The notes under the pieces were generated by a model. The model saw only the letters and a program-made list of their open reading frames with translations. It searched no databases and had not been told where the DNA came from. Positions 52,571 through 64,000 of a stretch of DNA of 64,000 nt are shown here, in pieces. A program made the position numbers and the translations under genes. Origin of the DNA: Papio anubis (taxonomy: Eukaryota > Chordata > Mammalia > Primates > Cercopithecidae); NCBI RefSeq assembly GCF_008728515.1, contig NC_044981.1, positions 5,198,538 through 5,262,537 on the forward strand, in the 5' to 3' direction. Numbering within the stretch: the stretch's first letter is position 1; each line of letters opens with the position of its first letter.

Positions 52571-54356
52571 GATGGAAAGTGTGAAATATTTAATAGTTTT
52601 GGGGCTTTAGTTACCAAATTATGATTTTATTCTCCTCTGCAATATTTCCCCATTTGTCTTTAACATAAAATAATGATAAATCGCTTAATATCAGGAAAAC
52701 AATCCAAAAATATTATCTCTCCAGGAATAAAAATATTATTCTGTGAAAATGTGTAGTCTTGGCCTATGAGCCATGTTTATCTTAGGGCAGTGTGGAACAG
52801 CTGCTTCCCAGCTCCATATGTAGGCAAGCCCTGTTTTGAGAAGCAAAGCTTTCTATTTATAAATTAAGGTTGGGATCTGATACTGCTTTTTGATGGTTTC
52901 TGTGATAGTTTGGTGATTTAAGTTGATGAAACTGAATATGGCTTCTAAGGCATGTCACCATCTCTTGACATTTGACCTGTGAGAGGATTAGTTCCTTGAC
53001 ACGCGTATGACCGTACTCTAGAAAGGTGTTGTCTGAATTCCTACTTCCAAATCAGTCTCCTCACTTCAGGATTTTCATTGCTTTAAGTGACTCTTGTATT
53101 TGCAAAGCCCATATCCATTTCAGTTCTGCTCCCATCTGATCCTTTGTGATCTGTTTAACAGCCCTGGCCTGAAAGAGGAACAAACAGAGAGGGGAAATGA
53201 GAATAAGAAATGAATAAGTGCCAGGGAGGGACCCGGAGTTAACTGTACAGGTGCTTTATGTTGATGTTTCTTCTGCAGTGGTGAAAGCTTACTATATTGA
53301 TGAACGTTTTTTCATCTTTGTATTTTGCACTTACATATTGATTTTTTTTTAACCAAAATTGAAATGTAGAATTAATTTGATTAATTAGACTTATCATTCA
53401 GATAGAAACTGTTCCAAGCTCTTTTTTTAGGAACAAATTTTCTTAGGTGAATATTAACATGTTATTGAGCAATTAGCAATTAGTTGTAATGTAAATTAGT
53501 TTTCTGTAATACTTTATCACTGCTGTTTGGTGAAATCAAGTTTTATTGGATGATTCAGTGTGTAAGAGTGTCATAAATGAGTTTTTCACTATTATTGGAG
53601 ATTTAAGTTTTGGAGAAATTGTGTGACTAGTAATCAAAAGGTATAAAACATTTAGCCAAGTGGAAAGTGAAAAATTATTAACATTTGATATGTAAACATA
53701 GGCCTCATTTTAATTTAGTCATATTGTCAAGTAGCAGGACAGTATGTGTACTAGATAGTGATACCTGTGCTTTTAATTCCATTCTTTTTATACTTCTGAG
53801 TTACTTTGCTTTGTTTAGAGGAGAAGAGAGAGGAATAGATTTTATTGTTAAGCCTGTGTTGAATCTGAGGTGCCTCCCCATTTGCCCACTGTCTTTCTAG
53901 TGTACACTCAGAGGAGCAGTGGACCTGTTTCTTCAGCACAGAGCTCTCTTAAGACTTAATAGGAAAATTTGCAGAGGTCTAAATGTAGTGGAACTGTTAA
54001 TTCTCAGCTTTTTCTTCCTATTGTGTTTTATTTTTGTTTTTCAGATACTAAAAGTATCTGACAAATAAACAGACTGAAAGGTAAGCTTGGTTTTTGGTAA
54101 AAACACTCAGAAATGAGAAAATAAAAAACACCTTAGTTCTAAATATAACACTTCAGGGTTATAAAATAAGACAGCCTTTTTTTCTGGAAGAACAGAGACG
54201 TGACAATCTGATGGATTTAAAAGTCTCGGTGACTTTATTTTATACCCATATAACTAGAAGCTATGAGTCTTTTCAAAGTGTTTCTAAAATCAAAGACTTT
54301 TCTTTACGTATGTGGATCTCATAAACCTATGGTCAGATAACCTATTTTCAAAAGTT
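52571..54356. other. No gene recognised; AT-rich
   Basis: Unique-looking. A tiny segment with strong splice sites at 54045-54080 is listed separately. Confidence 0.4.
54045..54080 (+). other. Candidate 36-base micro-exon (non-coding)
   Basis: A textbook acceptor (TGTTTTATTTTTGTTTTTCAG, 54024-54044) and a textbook donor (AAAG|GTAAGCTT at 54080/54081) flank 36 bases. All three frames contain a stop, so inclusion would end translation: a poison, UTR or lncRNA exon if used. Confidence 0.3.
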
Positions 54357-54640
54357 CAGATTTTTAAAAATTTATTTTTAATTTGTATTTTTTTAATTTT
54401 AAAAATTGTGGGTACATATTAGGTGTGTATATTTATGGGGTACATGAGATATTTTGACACAGGCGCGCAGTGTGAAATAATCACATGGTGGAGAACGGGG
54501 CATCCATCCCTCAAACATTTATCCTTGAGTTACAAACAATCCAGTTACACCCTTTATTTTAAAACGTACGGTTGTTACTGACTGTATTCACCTGATTGTG
54601 CTATCAAATAGTAGATCTTCTTCATTCTTTCTATTTTTTC
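54357..54640 (-). mobile_element. L1 (L1PB/L1MA-like) 3' UTR, antisense
   Basis: A T/A-rich start (the poly(A) side), then 'attgtgggtacatattaggtgtgtatatttatggggtacatgagat', 'tgaaataatcacatggtggagaacggggcatccatccctcaaacatttatcc' and 'gtgctatcaaatagtagatctt' match the antisense L1 3' UTR. Confidence 0.88.
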
Positions 54641-55029
54641 AGATTAGTTTTGAAAGAAAACATCTGCGTGTGTTTCCTCATTCACTGCAGATATTTCCCA
54701 CAATTGCTTTTTCAGCCTTGCAAGTTTTTGATGTTTGTAAACATCAGAAGTTTTCAATTTTCATGTGGTCAAATGTATGTATCTTTCATTTGGTTTTGTA
54801 TACTTCTTTTAAATTTCTTTTGTAAAATAGTCATTCCTCACACAAAATCAGTTAAAGAATTACCAGTATTTTTTGTTTGTTTCTCTTTTTAAACAGGTAA
54901 TAAAACCCTGTACATTCTATTTTGGCATGTGACAGGAAGTAAATATCACTTCTTTTTTTTTTTACCCAAATAGTTTTTCAACACTATTTTGTATGTAATT
55001 TATTCCTTCTACGTTGGTTTATGAGATTA

Positions 55030-55060
<31 letters not shown>

Positions 55061-55159
55061 AAATATATATATATATAGAGAGAGAGACTGAGAGAGAACT
55101 AATATATCAGAGTTTGTTTGCTGTGTCAAGTCTTGTGTTAGTTTTCATTATTGTTGCTC
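54641..55159. other. No gene recognised; AT-rich with microsatellite
   Basis: T-rich unique-looking sequence leading into the TG/TA/GA array at 55031-55091. Confidence 0.45.
55031..55091. repeat. Compound (TG)n(TA)n(GA)n microsatellite
   Basis: gtgtgtg..., then atatatatatata, then gagagaga, in sequence. Confidence 0.95.
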
Positions 55160-55720
55160 TGTTTTTTAAAATAATAGATAATAATAAAATTTAAGGAATT
55201 AAAAAAAAAAATTCCTGGGTCCTGTCAATTGTTTAATCTTTCCAACGAACTTGGGAATCATTTTCACAAGTCGCTCCCCTTGTTTTCCTCTTTTCTTCTG
55301 CAGACCTTTTCACTGTGAATTCCAGGACAATAATTTGGGTAGAGCGGCATTGTATACTATTCAATCTTCATATGCAAGGACTATCTCCCTTTTAAATTCC
55401 AAATTTCTTTCATGGTTTCTTACAAAGTTTTGTGATTGTTTCACATAGGCCCCTTTATATATTTGTTATTGTAAAGGATGTTTTTCATTATATCTTTATT
55501 TACTGTTGGTAATTGCTGGGATTTAAGCTGTTGATTTTTCAAAATTGTACGTTAATTCCCTTCACCACGCTTTTATTTGTTCTAATAGTTCATGAGTTGA
55601 TTCACTTGAGCATTCTGGATGTTCCATTGTGTTGTGGCCAGAAACGTATCTCAGTTTCTTCCTTCTAGTAGTCACATTCCATTAGTGCCCATCTAATTAA
55701 TGTTCTTACATTGGCTGAAG
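55160..55720 (-). mobile_element. L1M ORF2-region fragment, antisense, decayed
   Basis: 'ttaatctttccaacgaacttgggaatcatttt', 'tatttgttattgtaaaggatgtttttc', 'tactgttggtaattgctgg', 'ttcttaattcccttcaccacgcttttatttgttctaatagtt' approximates the antisense ORF2 RT-flanking region in order. Strongly diverged. Confidence 0.5.
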
Positions 55721-56439
55721 TCCTATACATTTTAGAAATGATGGACTGTAAATTGCCTATTCGCTGTTTGGAGTGATTTTGTAACTAATTCATCCAGAGA
55801 CCACAGATTACTGTGAAGAAGGGCTTCTTGGAAAGCATCAAGTTCATGTGGTAATGACCAATGACATCTTTTCATATTTTTGGTAGAACAATTAGAATTT
55901 TAGGGAAAATCTATTAAAATAGTAGCTTTGAAAACTTAAGGCAGATTTTAAAATAGATAATTGTATATTTTTGTCCTTTTTCTGTTTCTGGATGGAAACT
56001 TGGTGATATTGAGACAGAGACACTTAGAATAAAAAAATAATGAGTTCACTGATTCGAAAGTAAAACCCAACTTTTATGGGTGATTGTTTTAATAGACCTA
56101 TAGATTATATGGAATAAAATAGTTCGGATTTTTTTCACGAGGTTCAGGTAGAGTTATCTTTTTAAAAAATTATTCATGTGACTTCCCTACTAACTCGCTC
56201 TCACGATGTGCTGTTTTTAATTTCCTGAATTGTGTACTGCGCTTTTGTTTTTACCAGAGCTGAAAACATCTATCTGTTTGCTCTCTGGGTGTGTTTTCGT
56301 CTCCCTTTCTGTACTTTTTCTTGGATGCAGACTTTTTGTCTTTCTTTTCTCCTCAGCAATCTTTTGCATAGTCTTTCAAATGCCCCACAGTCCTGAGTAG
56401 AATTCATATGGAACCTGGCCTTGTCCAGGTCGTCCTGAC
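55721..56439. other. No gene recognised
   Basis: AT-rich. A 111-aa minus frame at 56270-56605 overlaps the L2 below and is chance. Confidence 0.4.
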
Positions 56440-56745
56440 CGCAGTGACTTTCCTCATGCTCTTTCCTCTGCTCTAAAATGCTCTCCCTTTTCCCCCCCCC
56501 CCCCACCCACCTGCACAGAAGTTTACCTCTTTGATAGAGCGCTCTGATTATCTCAGGTATGAGTTCTTGGATTTGCAGGGCACTTCTTGGCATTCTCCAT
56601 GGCATTTAATACTCTGTAGCTTGCATTCTGTGTATTTGAGACATGTTTAGAGTTTGGCACAGTGTTTTCATGGCTATGTCACCTTCTCTGTGAATCTTCA
56701 GTGCTTAGCATCACCCTTGTTTGTTGAATAAGTGAGCGAAGGGCT
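56440..56745 (+). mobile_element. L2 3' end, sense
   Basis: 'catgctctttcctctgctctaaaatgctctccc' (L2 'catgctgttccctctgcctggaatgctcttccc'), a C-rich tract, 'ggcatttaatactctgtagc', 'gtttggcacagtg' and 'ttgttgaataagtgag' follow the L2 terminus. Confidence 0.78.
56492..56504. repeat. Poly(C) 13-mer
   Basis: Uninterrupted C13 in the C-rich part of the L2. Such runs are prone to length variation and sequencing error. Confidence 0.9.
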
Positions 56746-57352
56746 GCTGTACTTTGGTGCTCAGTGCCTTGGCACATGCAGTTTTCTTGCGATTTTTCTA
56801 TACAGTCCCCAGATTTATTAGCCTTCCCTCAATATACTGTTATTTTCAATAATATATTAATGACTGTCAAGATACGTACAGGTATATGCTTTTTGTTTTT
56901 ATTGGGTGTCATATGTGGCTATTGGTAAAAATGAGTTGAAACTAAAGTTTATATTTTTATATGGCTTTTTCATTTCAAACATTTTAAAAAATTAAAAACA
57001 CACCAAAAGGATCAGAAAAAATGCAAGATGACAAAAATACAACTGTGACCAAAGCCAGGACTTTGTGTCCAGTGGCATGGCTTGCCTACTCTGTCAGTAT
57101 GTTATGTCCTCTAATGAAAAATACTGTGCTAGTGCCAATGTGTAATGTTTTAGACACTGTCATGTAACTGGGAACGTTCTATCTCAGTAACAAACAATTT
57201 TATCTAGCAAATATTCCTAATTGGCTCAAAGATAACTATATTTTAAAATCATGTTTAATATTAGTGATAATGTCAAAAATGAAATCAGGGCAAGTTAGCA
57301 AATTTTTTGTTTATTGTGCATACCAAAAATTAATTCACAAACCAGGAGACTT
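56746..57352. other. No gene or clear repeat recognised
   Basis: AT-rich unique-looking sequence before the Alu cluster. Confidence 0.45.
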
Positions 57353-57665
57353 CTTCCTTTTTTTTTTTTTTTTTTTTTTTGAGACAGAGTCTCACCTTTT
57401 CAGCCGGGTTGGAGTGCAGTGGTAGAAACACAACTCACTGCAGCCTTGACCTCCTGGGCTCAAGTGATCCTCCCGCCTCAGCTGGCAGTAGCTGGACACA
57501 GGTACATGCCACCTCGCCTGGCTAAGTTTTATATTTTTATATTTTTTGTAGAGATGATGTCTCGCTGTGTTGCCCAAGCTGGTCTCAAACTCCCGAGCTC
57601 AAGCCATCCACCCAACTCGACCTTCCACAGTGGTAGAATTACAGGCATGAGCCATGGCACCTGGC
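57353..57665 (-). mobile_element. Alu, antisense, AluJ-like
   Basis: A poly(T) of 23 then GAGACAGAGTCTCACC, ending CATGAGCCATGGCACCTGGC. TSD CAAACCAGGAG at 57338-57348 and 57666-57676. Confidence 0.94.
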
Positions 57666-57676
57666 CAAACCAGGAG

Positions 57677-59108
57677 TCTTGACTCACAGAAGCTTGGCTC
57701 ACAGCAACTTATAAAGCATAAATGAAGAAGTACATTAATCTCTGTTGCTGTTATTATAACCTTACATTCCTTTCAGGGCAAGCAGAGCTGTAAAAGCTTA
57801 TTTGCTTGTAGATGGTTGGTTCCCTTTTATCATGCTGACAAGGACAGAGAGCTTAAGTTTCCTTTATGGCCAGAGCCAGCATTTTAGAGAAGTCAGGATA
57901 GCTGACATTTCTCTTCTGTGGCTATGGGTGGTTGGCCTAAGGATATCCCCACACTGTGGCCTCCATTTGATTTTTCTTTAACAATAACAATATTAATAAC
58001 AACCAAATACTGACTGAGTTCTTGTTAGGTGCCTTTCACATCTACTTATCACAGTGACCCAGAACTGATGTTGAGTCTGCTTTGCTATGCGTTTGCTATG
58101 CAATGATGAGGCCATACTTTGTGATAAGGTAGCAACCAGTCACCTGTAACATGTTTTTCCACATGGCCTTGCTCTGTCCAATACCCTACATGTCCAGGAA
58201 GCAGGCTTTGTTACATGACTTGGAGCATCAGCATGTGTTCAGAAGGATGCATGCGTATACCCTGGAAATAGCTCAAGTTTATTGATTATTTATTAGGTCA
58301 AGTAGAGAATTCTATCTAAAGTCTACTCTTGGTGAAAGATTAATCCTACTGTGTTTTCCTTCCTAAGGTCTCAGAATACTTTTATAAGAATAATCACCTT
58401 TTTTCTCTGATCTTAGTGTAAGTACATGAGCCCATAAAGTTTTTCCTTAAAAACCAATCAGAATTTTCTGTTTTTTTTTTAAAAATAATCATTTTTAGCC
58501 TACATTTTCTTAATATTGGGAATGGTTAGAGCACCAACAGTGCCACAGGTGGTAAAAAATAAATGCAAAGATGTAAGTAGGTCTCAGGAAATGGCTACAT
58601 TAAGGTCTCCACTTCTTTCAGTAGGAACTCTGGAGCTCCCTGTTGTTTCTGGTCAAGGCTAAGCCATCTTCTGCCCTCCTGCCTGGGTGCTGCTGTGGTT
58701 GTAAATGAATTGGCTGTTGTGGGGAGGAGGAGCCATCTGCCTGGGGGCTTGGCAGGGAACAGAAGACACAAAATGGATGAGGAAATATTTTTATTGACTC
58801 AGTTTCATATGCACACGTTTTTTCACTTTCCTTTGCCTGTTTTGTGGCCATGGGGAGAGATTTTTTTTTTTTTTTTTTTCCCCCCTGTGAGAGCAGTTGT
58901 TTTGAGAAAACTGTGAGAAGCTTTTCCTGGGAGACAGTGGGTGGGGATTGACAGCTCCCCCTTCAGTCATCAGTGTCCCAGCTGCTCTTGACCTGCCTAC
59001 ACTGCAAAACATCAGTAGGTCCCTAATCATCTATATATTTGTGATACTTTTGTATGGTTCTGATTTTCCACTCTTATTTCTGTTTCCCTACTTAGGACTC
59101 TGTTTTTA
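57677..59108. other. No gene recognised; weak MIR-like patch
   Basis: 58010-58090 has faint MIR wording. 58861-58880 is a T20/C6 run. The rest is unique-looking. Confidence 0.4.
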
Positions 59109-59126
59109 TTTTTTATCATAACTTTA

Positions 59127-59442
59127 TTTATTATTTTGTTATATTTTATTTATTTTTTTTTGAGACAGAGTCTCGCTCTGTCGCCCAGGCTGGAGTGCAG
59201 TGGTGTGATCTTGGCTCACTACAACCTCCATCTCCCAGGTTCAAGCGATTCTCCTGCCTCAGCCTCCCGAGTAGCTGGGATTAAAGGTGCCCACCATCAT
59301 ATCCGGCTACTTTTTGTATTTTTAGTAGAGATGGGGTTCCACCATGTTGGCCAGGCTGGTCTTGAACTCTTGACCTCAGGCGATCCACCCGCCTTGGCCT
59401 CTCAAAGTGCTAGGATTAAAGGTGTGAGTCACCGCATCTGGC
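59127..59442 (-). mobile_element. AluS, antisense, with expanded T-rich tail
   Basis: TTTTGAGACAGAGTCTCGCTCTG through GTGAGTCACCGCATCTGGCT. The tail is TTTATT-rich. Flanks ATTTTTTATCATAACTTTA (59108-59126) and ATTTTTTATCGTAACTATA (59443 on) form a TSD of about 18 bases with two differences. Confidence 0.93.
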
Positions 59443-59512
59443 TAATTTTTTATCGTAACTATATATTCTGCTGTAAGCTGATTTTAATTATTCAAGTTAA
59501 GAGAAAGGTTAA

Positions 59513-59548
59513 AACAAACAAAAACAAACAAACAAACAAAAAACAATT
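59513..59548. repeat. (AAAC)n short tandem repeat
   Basis: aaaacaaacaaaaacaaacaaacaaacaaaaaac. Confidence 0.85.
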
Positions 59549-60113
59549 CCAGTTCTTACCTGAGCTGAAAAAAATGAGATAGGTAAAATAAGCCAGTTCA
59601 AATTACATCGAAAGTAAGAAAACTCAGTTTCTTTGTAAGGATCTGAATAGCCCAAGTAGAATCACATGATCATATTTTAAAACATCTTAAAGATCATAAA
59701 GATTAATTTGGTCATCTTGTAGAAGAGGGAACTGAGACCTAGAAAGCAACTTAAGGCTTGTAATGCTAGCTATTTATGTGTTCTTCACAACTTGACAATG
59801 TGACTTTCATGCAATCAGCACTTTCAATATTAAAAGATAGATGCCCTCAAACTACCTTTTCTAGGCCTAATTGGGACTTCCATGCATCAGCTGATGAACA
59901 GTTCTACTACTTCGTTACAGTCAAGCACAATAGTCAACAGTTGCACTTTGCTAAGCAGTGTTTATTTGCACAACTATTTGAATACTGTGGTGCATTTATT
60001 TATATTAGTTCCTAAAAATGAACAGAAGTGGTAACATATAAGTGCTGATACTAACAGCCAGACAACTGAGACAATGATGGACACAATTAAGTGACTCATG
60101 GTCAACTAGACCA
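59549..60113. other. No gene recognised; weak MIR-like patch
   Basis: 'agaagagggaactgagacctagaaagcaacttaagg' (59722-59757) resembles the MIR 'gaggaaactgaggcacagagaggttaag'. No frame of interest. Confidence 0.45.
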
Positions 60114-60152
60114 GTTATAGAATATAAGGTGAACTAGGCCTTATAGAATATA

Positions 60153-60440
60153 AGTTAATCCCAGCACTTTGGGAGGCTGAGGTGGGCAGATCACCTGAGG
60201 TTGGGAGTTCGAGACCAGCCTGACCAAAATGGAGAAACCCTGTCTGTACTAAAAATACAAAATTAGCCAGGCTTGATGGTACATGCCTGTAATCCCAGCT
60301 ATTTGGGAGGCTGAGGCAGGAGAATTGCTTGAACCTGGCAGGCAGAGGTTGCGGTGAGCCGAGATCGCACCATTGCCTTCCAGCCTGGGCAACAAGAGCG
60401 AAACTTCATCTGAATAAAAAAAAAAAAAAAAAAAAAAAAG
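60153..60440 (+). mobile_element. Alu, sense, missing about 25 bases at the 5' end
   Basis: Starts TTAATCCCAGCACTTTGGGAGG and runs to a 25-A tail. TSD AGAATATAAG at 60143-60152 and 60441 onward, so the short 5' truncation dates from insertion. A third AGAATATAAG occurs at about 60118, upstream of the target. Confidence 0.93.
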
Positions 60441-60450
60441 AATATAAGCT

Positions 60451-60861
60451 GATCCACTCAGTGCCACAAAGGGGTAAAAATTAAACATATCCCAAATTCC
60501 AAGACTACAATGTCCAAGTGATAGGGGGAAGTGAGAGAGAATTGAGAAAAGATCACTAAAATATGAAATGAAAATTATTATCAGAATATTCTGGGAACTC
60601 AAATACTGGGAAAGAGTTCATGGGTCCATTCACTAGGTATCCATCTTACTACAGACTCGTCATCAACAGAAGGTAGCTGGTGCCTTACAAGAAAACAGAC
60701 AAGACCTCATTAAATTCTACATCACTCATTTCTTCCCTAATCTGTATGAAATGACCATTAATATCTCCTTACAGTTAATAATGGTAGTAATAATTTATTT
60801 TACCGATTAGAGATGGTACTACTGCTGACAAAACTGTTGTTTATTACTGTAGACAAAACTG
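60451..60861. other. No gene or clear repeat recognised
   Basis: Unique-looking AT-rich spacer between two Alus. Confidence 0.45.
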
Positions 60862-60870
60862 TACATTTCA

Positions 60871-61177
60871 TTTATTTATCTATTTATTTATTTAGAGATG
60901 GAATTTCGCTCTTGTTGCCCAGGCTGGAGTGCAAAGGCGCGATCTCGGCTCACCGCAACCTTCACCTCCTGGGTTCAAGCGGTTCTCCTGTCTCAGCCTC
61001 CCTACTAGCTGGGATTACAGGTGCACGCCACCACACCCAGCTAATTTTTGTATTTTTAGTAGAGATAGTGTTTCATCATATTGGTCAGGCTGGTCTCGAA
61101 CTCCTGACCTCAAGTGTTCCGCCTGCTTCGGCCTCCAAAACTGCTGGGATCACTGGCATGAGCCACTGCACCCAGCC
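60871..61177 (-). mobile_element. AluS, antisense, with (TTTA)n tail
   Basis: tttatttatctatttatttattt, then AGAGATGGAATTTCGCTCTTG through GAGCCACTGCACCCAGCC. TSD TACATTTCA at 60862-60870 and 61178-61186. Confidence 0.94.
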
Positions 61178-61186
61178 TACATTTCA

Positions 61187-62430
61187 GTTATTCTTGATGT
61201 GTTTTAAAAGTGTGCATTCCTTAACAGTTGGATATAAAAATATACATTTTATAACTAGAAATTTTACACATTTTTAGTAATCTGGAACATGTAAACCCAG
61301 TGTTGAACTTCTGTACATTAAGTTTTTATCACCTTTTCCAGGAATGTATGGTGAATGAAAGTGGAGGAGGAGCTGGTATGACATAGGTCCTGTCTGGGGA
61401 TTCTCCTGTGGGAGGGAGGGGACCTTTGCCTTGGTAGCTGTCTACTGTACTAATATTCATGCCTCTCTGCCCAGGTCTGTGGTGTCAGTTTTACCACTTG
61501 AGAATTTCAGAAATGAAGTTTACCTCCCCAGTCCCTTTAAAAGATAAAAATAAATTAGCTCAAATTCTAGCCACAGCCGTAAGTGGTCCTTGTGTGTGGC
61601 AATGGCTAAGAATGGACACTGCCTGCTTCTCAGGTGTCCTCTGTCTTTGCTCTGAGCTGCGTGACAGCTGTGCCTTCCATGCTTCTCTTCGGAGGCTTGT
61701 TTCTGGGTGTGTGTTCACCTCAATGGATGCTTAGATTTTGGTTCACCAAACGACACAGAAGTCACTGCATTTGATGTGGTGACCTCAGAGCAAGTGGCCT
61801 CCAGGTCCAGTTATCTAAGTCAGAAGCTGCGATTCAGGAAAGCCACTGCAGCTGTTTCCCGTAGAGAGGCTGGCCGAGGCAAGGACTTCATTCCCTGTGG
61901 GGGTATCTGCTTGCTAATACCATTGTTGCATGAGAATGGGTTCCTGGAGATGGAGGCATACAGGCCCAGAGAGGAAGTGACAGGGATTTGTAACAGATCA
62001 CACTGACCCGAAGGAAGGCCCTGACGTAGATATGTCCCCTTTTCCCATTCAGAGTAGTTGCTGCTGCTTATCTTTGTGTCTTGGATAATCCATGTTGTCG
62101 TCTTCAGTATACTGTACCCCCCTAATCTGCTGGGCTGAAAGGTCAAGTGCAGGCAGCTGAACCTTTACTGACCTTGAGTGGTTTAGGGAGGAGGCAGTGT
62201 GTTATGGAAGTCTTTGTGTGAAAGGACACATTGCACCAACTGATAAAATCTGCTCCACTAACCAGAGGCAGTGAAGTGAGAGTGAGCTCGCTTGGCTGGG
62301 ATAACTGACATTTATCTGTCAACCAAATTCAGTGGAAAAAAGAATGGGCATTGGAGTGAGATCTGGATTTCCGATGCTTGCCAGTCCCGCTTCTTCTCTA
62401 TGTAACCACAGGACCTCATTTTCTCTTTCT
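61187..62430. other. No gene recognised
   Basis: Unique-looking. Frames of 91-108 aa on both strands (61459, 61707, 61820) overlap one another and have no recognised domain. Confidence 0.4.
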
Positions 62431-62735
62431 CTTTTTTTTTTTTTTTTTTGAGAGGGGGTCTTGCTCTGTTACCCAGACTGGAGTGCAGTGGCATGATCTC
62501 AAGCTCACTGCAACCTCCACCTCCCGGGTTCAAGCAGTTCTCCTGCCTCAACCACCCAATTAACTGGGAATACAGGTGCATGACACCACACCTGACTAAT
62601 TTTTTTTTGTTTTTAGTAGAGACGGGGTTTTACCATGTTGGCCAGGCTGGTCTCGAACTCGTGACCTCAAGTGATCCACCCATCTTGGCCTCCCAAAGTG
62701 CTGGGATTACAGGCGTGAGCCACCACGCCTGGCCA
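62431..62735 (-). mobile_element. AluS, antisense
   Basis: T18 then GAGAGGGGGTCTTGCTCTG through GTGAGCCACCACGCCTGGCC. Confidence 0.94.
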
Positions 62736-62764
62736 ATGTGTTCCCTTTCTATAATGTATTTTTA

Positions 62765-62870
62765 GTTATGATGATGACTAGATGAGACAATGTATGTGAA
62801 GTGCCTGGTTGGTGTATAAAGAAATAATAATAAAAATAAAACACCATTATAATTATTTTTATTATGCGTC
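62765..62870 (-). mobile_element. MIR fragment, antisense
   Basis: 'gactagatgagacaatgtatgtgaagtgcctggttggtgtata' corresponds to the antisense MIR 'attaaatgagataatgtatgtaaagcgcttagcacagtgcctgg', followed by ATT-rich sequence. Confidence 0.6.
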
Positions 62871-64000
62871 TGTTCTTCCACCAGATGTTTTGCTGGAGGT
62901 GTTAGTAAGAAGGTAACCAGCTTTTAGAGATATTCCTCATTGATCTGCTACAGAGGTGAAAAACCTTAAAGGCAAGCTGCTATTTTTGATTTTGAAAACT
63001 CTCAGAAAGACCCAGGGCTGCACAGATAGTAAACCTGGTAGTTAGGCAGAATGTATTTGGCAGGAGTGTCACTTCACCCCCAGGTACGTTAAATTAAGAG
63101 CAGCGTCTTGATTACAGCAAAAGTTCAGTTCTGGTCTCCTTTACGTAGCAGTTTACCCACAGCTTCTCAGGCATGCATGTGTGAAATGAGGTCCACGTGC
63201 TCTCTGTGCAGAATACAACAGAGGTGAGTGGTAAGAGATTCAGAGAGCAGAGTAATTTCAGGTTAGTGTTTGAATTTTGTGTTTGAGAATAGCTCACAAT
63301 TAAATGCTGGGAAGTGGCACAGGAAAGTGGCTTGAACTTTAAGAATGTTCCCTTTCCTCCGTTCTCCCATTTTACCCTGAGATTTTCCATTTGTGTTAAT
63401 TATCTCCACAGCTCCTATTAGGTTATACAGTAGAATCTGAATTTCAAATAAATGTCAAAATCAGAAAATAGGCCTATAATCTTTCACAGGCAGTTATGAA
63501 GAGAATGGACTTTGTTTCTGAAGCATTTTGTCCTGTGAAGCACAGACCTTATTTTTCAAATGCCTTGTCACCAGAAACCATGAGCAAGTCTCATTAAAAG
63601 ACTCTTGAGGAGTCCTGGGGTTGGTGGCAGGATATGGCGGTGTGGAAGAGCAGGCCTGGATCAGCAGTGCTCATGGACCGGGGCGTCCTGCCACCTCACC
63701 CTGACTACCAGGGACATGCAGTCACCCAGAAGTCTCTTCCCTCGCAGGACCAGGCTTTCGCGTCCATAAGGTCAAGATATTAAACCAGCTGATCCTTAAC
63801 GTTCTTTCCTGAGTTCCATGTCTTTGGGCATACATATGAAAAACCACTCTGCATATCAACCATTCTTGAAGAATAATACATGAGTACATTTTTATTCACG
63901 GATGCCCATAGTACTTGGGTGGATAAAATTCATCACCACCTCCAGCAGTGATTTTCTGTGTATTTGGGTTTCGTTGCATCATTGGAGTCATTAAAATTAT
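62871..64000. other. No gene recognised
   Basis: Unique-looking. 'agtctcttccctcgcagGACC' (about 63730-63750) is a good acceptor-like word. The only long frame behind it reads 20 codons to a stop, too little to support an exon. Confidence 0.4.

Noticed and set aside
60813..61277. 154-aa plus-strand frame; similar frames at 35383-35850 and 59136-59582
   Set aside because: All are Alu translations, for example the recurring LLPRLECSGAISAH-type wording.
63730..63815. Acceptor-like CTCTTCCCTCGCAG followed by a 20-codon frame
   Set aside because: The frame is short, no donor follows, and the sequence is not distinguishable from chance.

Overview
This window looks like ordinary nuclear DNA of a catarrhine primate, most likely human. 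It holds about 18 Alu copies, including one near-consensus AluY, plus L1 and L2 fragments, MIRs, hAT-type (MER5-like) DNA transposons and ERV1, ERVL and MaLR LTRs. The longest reading frames lie in low-complexity or repeat DNA (247 aa at 17985-18728 is the pyrimidine tract; the 134-155 aa frames are Alu or L2). I see no CpG island, tRNA, rRNA, recognised coding gene or processed pseudogene. It is best read as intergenic or deep intronic sequence. Repeat family names come from recognising consensus patterns by eye; boundaries are approximate unless a target-site duplication (TSD) is quoted.

Layout. 1-9.4 kb: an old antisense L2, an Alu nested in an Alu, an L1M 3' end, a sense L2, two antisense Alus, a solo ERV1 LTR (6644-7270) inside an L1M fragment, and two Alus that used one target site (8929-9428). 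9.5-14.5 kb: a long antisense L2 reaching into its reverse transcriptase region, an ERVL-type LTR with a primer-binding-site remnant, and a MIR split by an L1M. 14.6-19.3 kb: Alus, a MER5-like element, a 96-bp duplicated segment, an L1P fragment and a homopyrimidine tract of about 525 bp grown from an Alu tail.

19.3-35.4 kb has no Alu and carries MIRs, L2, MLT1, hAT fragments and a long sense L1M with a fresh 78-bp tandem duplication. 34.3-37.6 kb combines an L1M 5' end, two Alus and two LTRs in opposite orientations. 37.7-48.7 kb is again Alu-free, with MLT1, MST, L1, L2 and LTR remnants. 48.7-64 kb contains one old Alu, MIR, L1 and L2 fragments, then a cluster of five Alus from 57.3 kb on.

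There is no operon or gene set whose parts work together. The most useful leads are layered insertions dated by TSDs, an LTR U3 built from 91-bp repeats with palindromic CCAAT boxes, local duplications, and a few short segments bounded by good splice-site motifs (11312, 33881, 42964, 51473, 54045) that could be unannotated or relic exons. I found no convincing previously undescribed system.
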